From Adineta ricciae (lineage: Eukaryota > Rotifera > Eurotatoria > Adinetida > Adinetidae): a stretch of 64,000 nt of DNA. The stretch spans positions 248,001 to 312,000 of the forward strand of contig CAJNOJ010000076.1 in assembly GCA_905250025.1 (NCBI GenBank). The letters run 5' to 3'. Below the pieces are notes generated by a model. It did not search any database. It had not been told where the DNA came from and saw only the letters and a program-made list of their open reading frames with translations. Below, piece after piece: positions 1-11,180 of this stretch; the stretch's first letter is position 1; every line of letters starts with the position of its first letter. Position numbers and translations under genes: made by a program.

Positions 1-642
1 GTTTGATTTAACCTTATCGTCGATGATGCTTCAGGATGTTGATGATTACTTTGCGTGTAGATATTTGCACCTATGAACGAAAAAGGAGATATTATATTCA
101 TTCTTTGTTTTATTGATGTGTTCTATTCGATATACAATGCGGTGTGTTTGACAAAAGAACAAAGATTGAAGAAAAGTAACACTCGATCTCTTGATTTAAC
201 GTCATAAAACAATTTAATACTTGATTTATCTCATCAATGAAAATAGCCGCACCCATATTTACTGATCGAGATTTTCTTTTGTCACTTCATATCAATGGAT
301 TAATCACTTTCGCATGTACAAATCTTTTGGCAAACGACACTGCTCTGCTTCTAATAGATGTGTACACACTAACCAGCAATCATTCTCTTTCTTTTCTTTT
401 TTGATCTTAATCTCATGATGATAGAAAGATGTGTTCGCTACTGTTCAATCGTTTTTCTTTTGAAAAAGACGTCGATGTGTGTCAATGGCGTGAGAAGGGA
501 TCATTTTTTCCGTCGTTCTTTGTTGGTTTATTAACCATCGATGCAATTAATTGTGGGTGAGAAAACGAATCCGATTTAGTTTCCATTCATTTGACAGATT
601 CAAGGTTGAATCAATCGAACTAATAGGAAGTTCCACGCGATG
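1..642. other. Intergenic / 3' flank of protocadherin
   Basis: AT-rich sequence downstream of the protocadherin stop codon on the minus strand. No open frame resembling a known protein was seen on either strand. The protocadherin 3' UTR must lie here, and further tail exons cannot be excluded. Confidence 0.5.
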
Positions 643-3485
643 TCAATTACCTGTATAGGAGGGCGATGATGAATGATCGATAAGACGTTTTTGATGAAGA
701 TTTTCCTGAAAAAGAAAAAGCATTGTTTGTTGACAAAATAATTCGACCTAATTAATCATACCAAACTCAATTTTGATGAGTTCGAACTTGAATGTCGCTC
801 GTCGAAGTCAGTCAATCGATTTGTAACGATGTTCATCGTCGGATCATGGAGATCCTTATGATTATTGACCACTGCTTGTGCTGCTTTGCATTTAATATAA
901 TAAAGGTATTTCTGCCTTCGATATCGACAGAGAAGTATTAAGATCATACAAACAATAAACGCCAGAATAATCGCCAATGAAATAAAAAAACTTGATAATA
1001 AAAACATACGTTTGGTGGTTGAAAACGAATTGATTTTAAAAAATTGATCATTATGATGTAAATCATAAAATAAACTTCCATTCGTTTTATTATCACCAAT
1101 AAATAAATAAAACTGCATGAACGACGAATGTTGAATTGCTCTACCATTATCTCGGGCACATATTAATAAACGGTAACGTCCAACCATAGCTGTGGAATTC
1201 AGGATTAATTCACCAGTACTTAATAAAATTAAGAACTCATCATTCGATGGATAAATCTCTTCAATCGAATAACTAACTAAGCCATTTCCATCGCTCTTCT
1301 CATCTTGATCGATCGCTTCGAATTTCACGATTGTTGATCCAATGGGTAAGAGATCTTTGTTAACGATAAGCACAGTATTGTTTTCTGAAGGTGTTTTCCA
1401 TTGTGGAACGCAATCGTTAACATCGAGAATTTGAATGGTAACGGGAATCTGACTTTGGTGTTTTTGATCCGAAACAGTAACGTTAAATTCATAGAAATCT
1501 TCAATTTCTCGATCAATTGACTTTTGAAAGAATATTTCTCCATTGTTGTTAATTCGAAATGGATATCGAAATTGTCTCTCATTCGAAATTGAATAAGTTA
1601 ATTGACTATTCAAATCTAAATCATATGCACGAATGATACCGACGGCTTCTAACTTGTTCGAATTCTCTTCAACAGTGAAATCATATTGTTCATTGAGAAA
1701 TTTCGGTGGATTATCGTTTACATCATTAATATCAATGCGTATGTGAACTTTGGAGGATAAACTAGTCGGATAACCATGATCGTGAGCAATGAGATAGAAA
1801 TCGTATCGATCTCGTTTCTCCCGATCTAAAGATTTCGAACAGAAGAGTTTACCAGTGTTCTCTTCGACGTAGAAAGGAAACGATGTTTCGTTGGTGAGAA
1901 TACTATACGTAATACGTCCATTTTCGTTGCTATCGGAATCGAAAGCTTCGATCTGTTGGATGAAACTATTCTCACGATTGTTTTCATTGAGTTTCAAATG
2001 GTAAAATGAATGAATAAATCTCGGTGGGTTATCATTCTCGTCGAGAACATGGATAGTTAATATTTGACTGGTTTGTAAAGGCTTTTTCGGATCGAAATCT
2101 TGAGCATAAAAGATCAGTCGATGCCATTGTTGACGCTCGTAATCGAATGGTTTCGTTCGATTAAAAAAATAAGTTGAATTATCAATTTGATAGAGGTAAA
2201 ATGACTGATCAGCATCTTTGTGTTCATCGATAATTTCGAACCATAGACGAGTTTGGCCACGATAACTACTATCTTCATCAGTAACGATAATTTGAGCAAA
2301 AAATTTATCAGTTGGATAACTTTCGGAGATTTCAATCAGATCTTTCGATGGATTGTATGCGATTTCCGGAAGGAAACGAAAGGTTATTTTTGGTGAACAA
2401 TCATTCTCATCGAGAATGGTTATGTTTACTAATGTTTGAGAAGAACGTGGTTCTTTACCTGAATCTCGTGCTTGAATGTAGAATACGTAAGACGATCGTT
2501 GTTCATAATCAAGTGCTGAACGAAGCGAAATCAAGCCAGTATACTTATCGAGCGCAAATGTAGTTGCGAATTGCTTCGAAGCATCAGTAAAATCATAAGT
2601 AATTTGTCCATTGAGACCGATATCTGCATCGATAGCATGAACTTGAAGAATAGTTGTATTTATTGGTGTATTTTCAGATAACTCGACAGAATATGCTTCA
2701 CTTTCAAACCTAATGAAATCAACAAGAAGGTCAAACTTCGATCTATTCATAATTTGTGCTTACAGTGGTGATTGATCATTGACATCGTCGATAAGAATTG
2801 TGATATGTAATTGTTCATCATGCCCTGCAGTATCCAGCACATGTAATGTGCAATTATATGAATCAATACGTTCACGATCAAGTGGTTGAATAAGAACAAG
2901 TGCTAAACGATTTGATACATCGACATTCGTTTCGAGACGAAATGGAAATGTTTTGTCAATGTTTCTCAATTCGTATTGCAATTGTTTTTGATTATCGATT
3001 TGATCTTGATCATAAGCTTGCTGAATGAACAACTTTGATTGGTATGGAGGCGAGTTTTCTGATATGTGCAATTGAATTGTTGATGACTCGTAAGGAAATA
3101 GCGGACGATGATCATTGATATCTTCGATCAAGATTGGGATATGATACAATGCTTCGTGAAATAATTCGAAAATTTTCAATAGAAATTTACATTTGACGTA
3201 TCGATGTGTACAAATCTTTTCGCGATCAATATCATTCGCAATACGCAATTCACCAGTCGATGAATTCAATGAAAAATATTGTTGAAGTTCACGATGATTA
3301 CTGCTGACGAAGCGATACGAATATCTTTGTTGTGCCGTTGAACTATTCAATGTCAATAGTAAATGACCACTTGATGTATGTTCAGGAATAATAATTTCAG
3401 ATAATTCAATTGGTACACAAAATATATAGGAGAAGGATAAAAGAATAAATATGAAGAAGAGATGATTTACCATCATCCTTATCAA
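643..3485 (-). CDS. Protocadherin-like cell-adhesion receptor, seven cadherin repeats
   Basis: Single-pass calcium-dependent adhesion receptor of the plasma membrane, built from three exons: 3485-2764, 2709-762 and 705-643. The joined frame gives about 910 aa. A hydrophobic signal peptide (about residues 6-23) precedes seven cadherin repeats. The first six end in the calcium-binding motif variants DINDHRP (~122), DVNDQSP (~234), DENDCSP (~341), DENDNPP (~464), DVNDNPP (~572) and DVNDCVP (~676). A transmembrane helix spans about 812-834, followed by a tail of about 75 aa without a catenin-binding domain, as in protocadherins. The 54-bp intron (2763-2710) contains stops and splits a Leu codon in phase 2. 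The 56-bp intron (761-706) has a GTATGA donor and a long pyrimidine tract before its acceptor. If that last intron is retained, translation stops at 756-758 and the last 20 residues are lost. A 5' UTR acceptor may lie just upstream of the start. The family call is firm; orthology within protocadherins is not resolved. Confidence 0.9.
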
Positions 3486-4006
3486 TTAGAGATTAATTAC
3501 CTGAAATGGAGAAAAAAATAAACATTTTAACCTGAGTTTGCTTCGACAAAATCTAGTAGGCTCATTGTTTCAATCATTTAGAAACATATATGTATGTATC
3601 CTTTCTCATATGGTTCACATTTCTTCTTCTTCTTCTTCTCGACATTTTAATGAAGCGCATGTATACACACACACACCTTAGTCCAAGAACAGGTGCTAAA
3701 TGGGTTCTAGTCTGTCGGAAGCCTGACGTGTCCATCGATCATGTTGTTTTTAAGAGAGTAAAGAAGCATATCAATGTAGAGTTCATGTACAAATTGAATA
3801 AAATGTGTACGTGGTTCAATCAAATCGGTCACTTTGAAACTTCATATATACTGTGCAGTCAGAAACACAAACACACACGCACACATTACTCTTTTTCTCC
3901 TGAGAAAGCAAGAAGTCTTGAACATTACTCATAATCGAAATTCAATCAGACACACAAGCAGTGATTAACACTCATACACGTTTACTCTCTTTTATTTCAT
4001 TCATTC

Positions 4007-4149
4007 AATGTCTTCCTTCTCTTCTTTTATTGTTGCTTCTTGTGTTGCTGCTGGTGAGCAAACATTTAGGTGAGACTGCTTATATACACATATATGTATG
4101 AAGGTTGACCGAAGCCATATATATATATTCATATATGCTGGTAAAGTTG
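4007..4149 (+). repeat. 143-bp inverted repeat, left arm
   Basis: This segment appears to be the exact reverse complement of 4720-4862. It ends at the single N at 4150, which looks like a contig join. The pairing may be an unresolved overlap between wrongly oriented contigs rather than a genomic palindrome. Confidence 0.85.
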
Positions 4150-4150
4150 N
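4150..4150. other. Single N, probable contig join
   Basis: One ambiguous base directly beside the end of an inverted repeat arm. The other three Ns in the window (24598, 26377, 30330) also coincide with repeat boundaries, so this is probably a scaffolding join rather than a sequencing ambiguity. Confidence 0.7.
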
Positions 4151-4359
4151 AATACGTACATGTCGTTTGAGATCATGCGCATGTATACATTAAAAAAAAG
4201 AAATTGACGTATGACAAATCTGTTGAAGAAGACTGAGGAAAAAAGAAGAAGATCTATTTAAAAGTGTCTACGCGATATTTCATCATCATCTTCTTTTCTG
4301 CCTGACAAATTTCGACTTTGAAAATAAGCAGTTCATTCAAGATTGTTCACTCATTTGTT

Positions 4360-4377
4360 CTCTCTCTCTCTCTCTCT
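4360..4377. repeat. (CT)n microsatellite
   Basis: Uninterrupted CT dinucleotide run within a longer pyrimidine-rich stretch extending to about 4450. Confidence 0.9.
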
Positions 4378-4719
4378 TTTTTTCTCTCTTCTTCACTCTC
4401 TATCAAGAATAATCATAATTCTCTCATTTCTCTTTCTCTCTTTCCTTCTCTATCTGCTTATTCGATCAATCGCGTTTCTTTACTTCTCCTGCTGAGTAAA
4501 AACGATCAAGTGGCAAATCTTAAAACGAAAATTACTTGAATTGAAATACAAAACTACATCAGCTTAAACTATTAAAAAAAGAAAAGTTAATTTTCAATCT
4601 AAAGGTGAAAAAGCTTCGAACAGTCAAATCATCGCCGCAGGTAGTACTTGAAAACCTAGACACATGAAATTATGCGATGACGACGGTCTTTTTGATCATT
4701 GTCGTCCTACTCATCCACT

Positions 4720-4862
4720 CAACTTTACCAGCATATATGAATATATATATATGGCTTCGGTCAACCTTCATACATATATGTGTATATAAGCAGTCTCACC
4801 TAAATGTTTGCTCACCAGCAGCAACACAAGAAGCAACAATAAAAGAAGAGAAGGAAGACATT
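4720..4862 (-). repeat. 143-bp inverted repeat, right arm
   Basis: Reverse complement of 4007-4149. The spacer between the arms is about 570 bp, including the N at 4150. Beyond 4862 the sequence no longer pairs with the left arm's flank. Confidence 0.85.
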
Positions 4863-6198
4863 ATCTTTTATATATATATGCATTGAATTCATGCGCATAT
4901 TGCAAGTAAGAAGAAAAAAAAGCATATACACACTAAATGTTACACGCACGCACGCACCTAAGCTATATATATAATAGGTAGAACTAAAAAATGGCGTAAT
5001 CATTCCAAGATACTTTAGATCTACTTGGCAAAGAAACGACACTGCTAGATAGAACCGTGACTTTTCCCATAATGAATTCTTAGTTTCTTCGACATATACA
5101 TGCAGGTGACGCAACTTTCAAACATCTATGGTTGCTGCAACTGTCAAGAGGCAATAAACTTTCTTATATTCATCTTCATCGCTGTTCAATATTGAACAAA
5201 AGAAAGGAGTTAACTATTTTTTATCTCCAACAACATCTGTGACACGGTCTTCTTCTTCTCTCTTTCTCACGTACACATACAATCCTTTGTTTTACCTAAA
5301 TATATACAAGGGGGGAAAAAGGATCTTACCACATCGAATGTCTTCTTCTCTTTTCAATTGTCCACTGTTTGATGATCATCACAAGGGACAAATAATTGAT
5401 CATTCATTTTTTTCTCATAAATAAAATAGTTCATGTCAAAAATGATCATCGAATTAGTCGTCCTTCGTAAGAAAGAAGATAGGGATGGACAGTTGCAAAC
5501 GGATCAGTTTAATTACAGAATGACTTTCTTTCTAATGATAATAGAATAGAAGATTGAAGTTTGGACAATTATTAGCATATTGAAAAGAGGGGTATGAACG
5601 CGCGCATTTGCGTGTAGATGTATGTATAATGTGTAAGTGAAGAACACAAAAGCTTTTGCGCAAATGACAAAGCGTCGAGGTGTATGGTTATTGATTAGAT
5701 AGACGCCGGCCTTTCTCTGTGCATGTGTGCGGACGCTAACACACGTTCAGGAAGTCGAAGTATAAAAAAAGAAAAAAAACCTTGAACTTAGCAATAGTGT
5801 TTGTAGTTCCGGGAAATTCGAGTCGAAGATATTTCCATTTCTTACTACAAGGTAATGATGATCTCAAATTACACATCGATGTCACAATGACAGCATCCGT
5901 TGTTGATAAGAGATGTGCATAAAATTAGTCAGCATGACTATTTAAAAAGAAATTACGAAACATAAAAGATTATTATTAATCTTTTGACATTGTCTACAGA
6001 AGAATGTCGTGTTTGACAAGCAAATGATTAGAGGCGATACGATACTTAGCTTTCTCGGTCACTCGGCAATGAAAAACGAGATTGAGATCTATAAATTAGG
6101 CGAATAGGTACAATAACAACAGGCAAGAACAATTTGTCTAATGAAAAGTAATAATCTCTTTTCGTTCGTCTGTATACATTACCGTCCGGTGTGGAAAA

Positions 6199-6224
6199 AG
6201 AGAGAGAGAGAGAGAGAGAGAGAG
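6199..6224. repeat. (GA)n microsatellite
   Basis: GA dinucleotide run inside the block 5813-7606. It is shorter and interrupted in the second copy near 24981-25000, as expected for slippage between alleles. Confidence 0.9.
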
Positions 6225-6376
6225 CGAAAGAAAGAAAGAGAAAGAGACAAGAAGAAGTGAAAATAAATGAAGTTAAGAATGATGTTCGTTTTTTTACTAC
6301 TACGAGTACTTATACGCTGCTGCCACTGTCAATCATATATCCATATTGTACATGTACACTGTACATGCATACACAC

Positions 6377-6400
6377 ATATATATATATATATATATATAA
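6377..6400. repeat. (AT)n microsatellite
   Basis: AT dinucleotide run following a short CA run. The second copy near 25150-25168 is shorter. Confidence 0.9.
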
Positions 6401-9228
6401 ATATATTACACATCCTAATGGTGGTGATGCACTCTGTTTTGCTTCGTTCTCGCGCTTTTAAATGTATACATGCATGGCTAAAACGAACATGAGGAGGAGC
6501 GAACAAAATGCCTTTGGGTAAATTAGAATGAAGAGACCAGCAAATCATATATTGCGGCAAGGTGAATGAACTGGTCCTGAAATAACATCAATTGTATGAA
6601 TGTTCTCTTAAGAGAAATTCAACAATTGTGAAAGAAAATATTTTCACCTGAGCAATCAATCTATGAATCAATTCAATACAACGTTTTAGAACAAACCTAT
6701 ATCCGCACTGTGTCAATCAATACAAGGTATTACATTGACCAGCGTGTTAATGGACCGTTGAGCCTGCGAGGTAGAGGCCTTCTATATCAATGTCTGTTGA
6801 AAATGTTACAAATAATAACCTTCGTAGAACACTAACAGGATTATGACTAAAAGAGAGAAAGAGGGAGAAAGACAGAGAAAAAAAGTATTGCAAGAGATTT
6901 CTCTCTCGCTTTGTCTTTCTTTTTGTTTCTCTCTTTTCCTATCTCTCACCAAATATCTGATTTCGTCTGGTCGAACTCTAATGAACAATATACAATTTGG
7001 AAAATATACGATGAACGCCAATTAGGAATTGATCGATCGGCTATCCATTTGCATGTCCGTCAATTGACGATCTATCATCGAGTCTCTATTCTAATAATGT
7101 ATTTTCTAATTCGCCCGAAATGACTATGTTGGGAACCAACTACAGAAGGTGTATATGTATATGTCTCTCTCTCTCTCTAGTTCACTTATCATCACCATCA
7201 TCATTAACATCACGTAAAAGCAAAAGGGCAAGAATAGAAGTATCTTATGGACATTGTGTAACTTCTTCATCTTTCTTCAGTTGTGCATTGTCTGTTGGAA
7301 TTTTTGTAATCATTTTCGTCTTACGAAAGAGGACAAGAAGAAGAATTGAGAAGGGCAAGCGTTAACATATATAAAACAAGAAAAAGATATATGTATAGTG
7401 TATTTTTCTGCATCATCATCATCAGGGTGTAAAAAGCGCAAGCACGTTTTGTCGTCAATGTTAGGTGCACGTTCAGTTTTGTTAGTTCTTACATCATCTA
7501 ACGTTGTTGTCATCCTCTAATCGATCTTTCACATCATGTGTGTATTCAAGATGAATTCTTTTGTTTATTCTTAATTATTTTTTACAACATTATACTCGCT
7601 TACGTTATTACACACACACACCTAGCTTTTCATATTGTATAAATATAATGAAAAGAAGAAGGTAAGAACAAGAGAAGAGAAGAGTGTGTTGTATCTCTTT
7701 CATCGTTCATCATTGAATCGTTCCGGTAATCGGATCGTTTTCTTCCTTAGGTACACACACCTTTTTTGATTGTTCTTCACACCATATATATATATATATA
7801 CCTTCTCATTTCGATGTAAAGGTCATAGATTACGAAATCGATTTTTCGTTGTCACCGATGTCAGTGAACATATATGAACAAGTTCGTACGACTTTCCACC
7901 TACTTACCAATTGCCATCAGTCGTTCATCATTGTCTTCTGATAAATTTGCTTTCGGCGGCGTCTTTTTCTCATCTCGAGACAATAGACGTCGTTCTCATC
8001 GTCTACTTATCATCTTAGGCTCAACCAGCTATATAGAGATGGTACTTTTTATGTTCGCTTATTGAAAAATCACTTTGTTCGATTCATATGCCCTCTGGTC
8101 TCTTTGCTTTTTCTCATCTAATCGTCTAAGTAGTCTCATCTATTCAATGTTAGTCACTTGTTCGTTGTTGTTTTTCTTTTTTTATTTAAGAATGAATGAT
8201 TGATCGACTTAGAATATTAAGCTCTTGAACAGTTGATCAATAAATATCGAAGAATGCTAGAATGTAGATATATATATATATATTCTTTTCTCATTTCCGC
8301 ATATGATAGTTCTAGAAGATTTAATTCAAGGTTAGGAAATATATTTCGATGAAGATATGATGCAATTTGAATTCAAAGGTAAAAAATCATTTATTTGGGT
8401 CGACAGAATGATTATTTCCTGTATTTGCTTTTAATCTCGCATGCTGTTTGAACTTGTCGGTCGAGTTACTTGCTTTACTTACTAAGTTACAAGTTGCATG
8501 TATATGTACAAAAAGAAAACGACGATAGACAGACAGACAAATGAATGAGAGAAAGTGTACACTCGAGAATCAGACTCGACTGACGACATCCGTTGTTCGC
8601 GTAATTTGACTTTTCCTTAATTGTACGGAAATGTAGACAGAAAAAAAGACTAATTAAAGACGTTTGAAATATGATGACGATGTTATGTTCGCTTGGTCAA
8701 GAACATCAGGAACTAACGAATGTCTACTAACATTTAAATCGATTCTTGTCAACCTGTCTGTACATATTCAATCAGACGATTAATTGAGGAAATGAAAACA
8801 AGACGAGACTTTTGATGCTGACAATGATGCCATAGGGAGACATTGTTTCAATCAAATGATATATTCGAAGAAAAAGGAAATTTATTATCATTAGTAACAA
8901 CATTCATTGTCATCGTGGACACTTAGTACGATCTTGATTTACTCAACTGACTACATAGATTTTTAATCGAGTTACATCTCATCAATACCGTAGAATACAG
9001 AATGAATCAATATTTGATTTTACTATGCCGAGTACTCTTCACATAACTTGCACATGTAATTTGGTTAAAATTTTTCTTCTATATGCTACGGATTACTTGA
9101 ACTAGTTTCTTACTTGAATGTCAAGTTGAATTCATGTGACATGTTCTTTCTTGTTCTTTATATTTGTAATATATGACAAAGTAAATCTTCAACAGAAAGT
9201 TAATAGTCTTTTCTTTTTTATGAATGTT

Positions 9229-10161
9229 TCATGTTGATAAGAAAGATGGATCAATAACAAATGAAAACTCTTCACAAGAATATTCATCGTAGTTGCCATC
9301 ATCAGTTTTGGTTGATTTGGATTTTCCTTGCATAATATTGCGCATTTCAATTGCCGCTTTTTCGAGCAGTTCTGGTTGAACATTTGGAATATTGTGACCT
9401 GGTAATATTAAATCAAATTTAAGAATGAGTTTTGCCAGTTTTTCTAATGAAATTAAATAATCTTGAAGATTGGTCTCTGGCCGATAGAGAAGAATTGGGC
9501 CCTGATAGAATGTATCACCAACAAACAATAAACGTTGTTTTTCATCAAGAAGTGAAATTGAATCTGGTGCATGACCTGGAGTTGAAATCACTTCGAGCTC
9601 ATGATTGTGTCCAAGAGTAATCCGATCACCTTCCTGTACGTAATGGTCGATTTGAAAGGAATGAATGCGATAGGTTTTAGGGTTGAAATCTTTTGGCAAG
9701 TATTTCTCCCAAATCATGCCTGGTTTTAATTCATTTTGAGCTTCTTCGAATGATCCTTTAGCATTGTGTTTAGCGAATTCTGAATGCACGCCCAAAAGTG
9801 AACCAGGAAAACGCCAATTATCGCCAATATGGTCATGATGAGTATGTGTATTGATCACTTTCAATGATGTAGACGAAGGAACTAAAGAATTGATTACTTG
9901 TTGAATATTTCCGATACCCATTCCCGTATCAATCAAGAGAGAATGTTCAGAACCAATTACAAGATACGATATTACTTCTTCCCAATGATATGGTTCGTAG
10001 ATCGCAAAAACGTTCGGACGAAGACGATAAACTTCGAACCATGTTTGAGAAGGTATGGAAACAGGTTCAAGAAGAGAGTATTGAGGCCGTGGAAGTTTCG
10101 AACACCAACCGGGTTTCGTTGACGAAGACATCATTCGAAATAATCGACGAATTGTCATCAT
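9229..10161 (-). CDS. Metallo-beta-lactamase-fold hydrolase
   Basis: A 310-aa uninterrupted frame with the zinc ligands of the metallo-beta-lactamase superfamily: THTHHDHIG at 105-113, GHAPD at 196-200, GDTFY at 215-219 and PGHN at 254-257. The preceding beta-strand reads LLIDTGMGIG (~75-84), the usual N-terminal part of the fold. The enzyme should bind two metals and hydrolyse an ester, thioester or related bond; the substrate cannot be read from the sequence. It loosely resembles MBLAC2 and bacterial glyoxalase II-like enzymes, and nothing indicates antibiotic hydrolysis. The first 12 residues contain several Met, so the start could be residue 1, 2, 10 or 11. The absence of introns, while most neighbours are split, together with the DUF3533 cluster next door, makes acquisition from bacteria or fungi possible but unproven. 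Confidence 0.85.
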   Translation of the reverse strand: MMTIRRLFRMMSSSTKPGWCSKLPRPQYSLLEPVSIPSQTWFEVYRLRPNVFAIYEPYHWEEVISYLVIGSEHSLLIDTGMGIGNIQQVINSLVPSSTSLKVINTHTHHDHIGDNWRFPGSLLGVHSEFAKHNAKGSFEEAQNELKPGMIWEKYLPKDFNPKTYRIHSFQIDHYVQEGDRITLGHNHELEVISTPGHAPDSISLLDEKQRLLFVGDTFYQGPILLYRPETNLQDYLISLEKLAKLILKFDLILPGHNIPNVQPELLEKAAIEMRNIMQGKSKSTKTDDGNYDEYSCEEFSFVIDPSFLST

Positions 10162-11180
10162 CGTTTAACGGAATATTGTTTTTATATGTTCGTGCTCGAT
10201 ATAAATATACAATACGCGATCAAAGACAAATTCGTTCCAGCTTGAGTTATATGCAAAGCAAAACTAAAACTAAAGCGATCAGATATGTTATCTATCGGTA
10301 TGAACAAACAGAATTGGCTTTTCATTGATCGTTAAGAATTTACAATGATAATCATCTTGATAAAGGGATGACGACAGGTCATTTACTTTTGTTTTCGGTG
10401 CTCGCTTCACATCGATTATATTTATCATGGATCAATATTGAATCACTGTGATAACACACATTTCCGTTCGTTGATAAAGGAGGAAAATTCATTCGCTACT
10501 GAAACGAATGTTTGAGAAAATGTTTCAAATGCTCTTTTTTATTAATTTACTCAGTTGAGAATCAAGCGAGTCTCAATTCTATGTTTGTACATCGGTCAAA
10601 ACTGTTATTCAAAAGAATTTTCCTTTCTCTTTTGATAACAAAATAAAAGGTGGATTGGAATATTAATTAATATTCGTTGTAATGATGCTAGAAATAAATC
10701 ATATATGGTAGAGTTTGAATTGGATCGATCAGTTAATTGAAAAGTAGGATTTTCGATTGTAGAAAACCTGATGACGAACTTATTGTATAAATACAATAAT
10801 TTATTGATATTTCTTTTTTGCATGAAGTCCACAACTTTATATGTGATCAATTCTTCTGTTCCAACTGCCATATGAAATGATAATAAAACTGAAAATCGAA
10901 ATTTTTTTTAAAATAGAGGTTTTCATACAATTCGAAGAATTTTATTGAATCAAAACAGCTTATTTCTATAAGAATGAGTAAACTAGGATATGAATGCTTG
11001 CTGCAACTCAAGAAACACCATCACCAGTTGAAAAACGGTATCAGGTAGATGTAAATTGGAATAGCCTAAACATCAAAACGCTACCAAATTCATACGTTTA
11101 TCTTCGCCATTACTTCGACCATTATCCTACACACTCAACCTCGGAATTACAAAGGATGTATGTTTTTATAAATATGAATA
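10162..11180. other. Intergenic, no supported gene
   Basis: About 1 kb between the metallo-hydrolase start and the 3' end of DUF3533 copy 1. Short open frames at 10605-10871 (minus) and 10994-11197 (plus) match nothing I recognise, and the second overlaps the end of copy 1. No RNA gene or repeat seen. Confidence 0.5.

Larger units (their letters stand above)
5813..7606. repeat. Block A, first copy of a 1.8-kb repeated segment
   Basis: Collinear with 24599-26376 at very high identity by eye, with scattered substitutions and microsatellite length changes. It carries no recognisable gene. Copy two is bounded on both sides by single Ns while this copy sits inside continuous sequence, so copy two is probably an allelic contig. 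Confidence 0.9.
3486..9228. other. Long non-coding interval with microsatellites, a scaffold gap and a repeated block
   Basis: About 5.7 kb between the protocadherin and the metallo-hydrolase gene. Open frames here are short, low in complexity and rich in CT, GA or TA repeats, and none matches a known protein. The interval holds a 143-bp inverted repeat next to the N at 4150, several microsatellites, and the block 5813-7606 that reappears at 24599-26376. Confidence 0.6.

Noticed and set aside
3590..3934. 114-aa plus-strand frame
   Set aside because: Low-complexity Leu and His/Thr repeats reflect CTT and CA repeats in the DNA. No family resemblance.
6191..6461. GA- and TA-repeat-derived frames
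   Set aside because: They translate microsatellites. The second copy of the block changes frame and repeat length, so coding is unlikely.
9229..10161. Antibiotic-resistance beta-lactamase
   Set aside because: The zinc motifs define only the broad MBL fold. The sequence resembles glyoxalase II or MBLAC-type hydrolases, and nothing points to beta-lactam hydrolysis.
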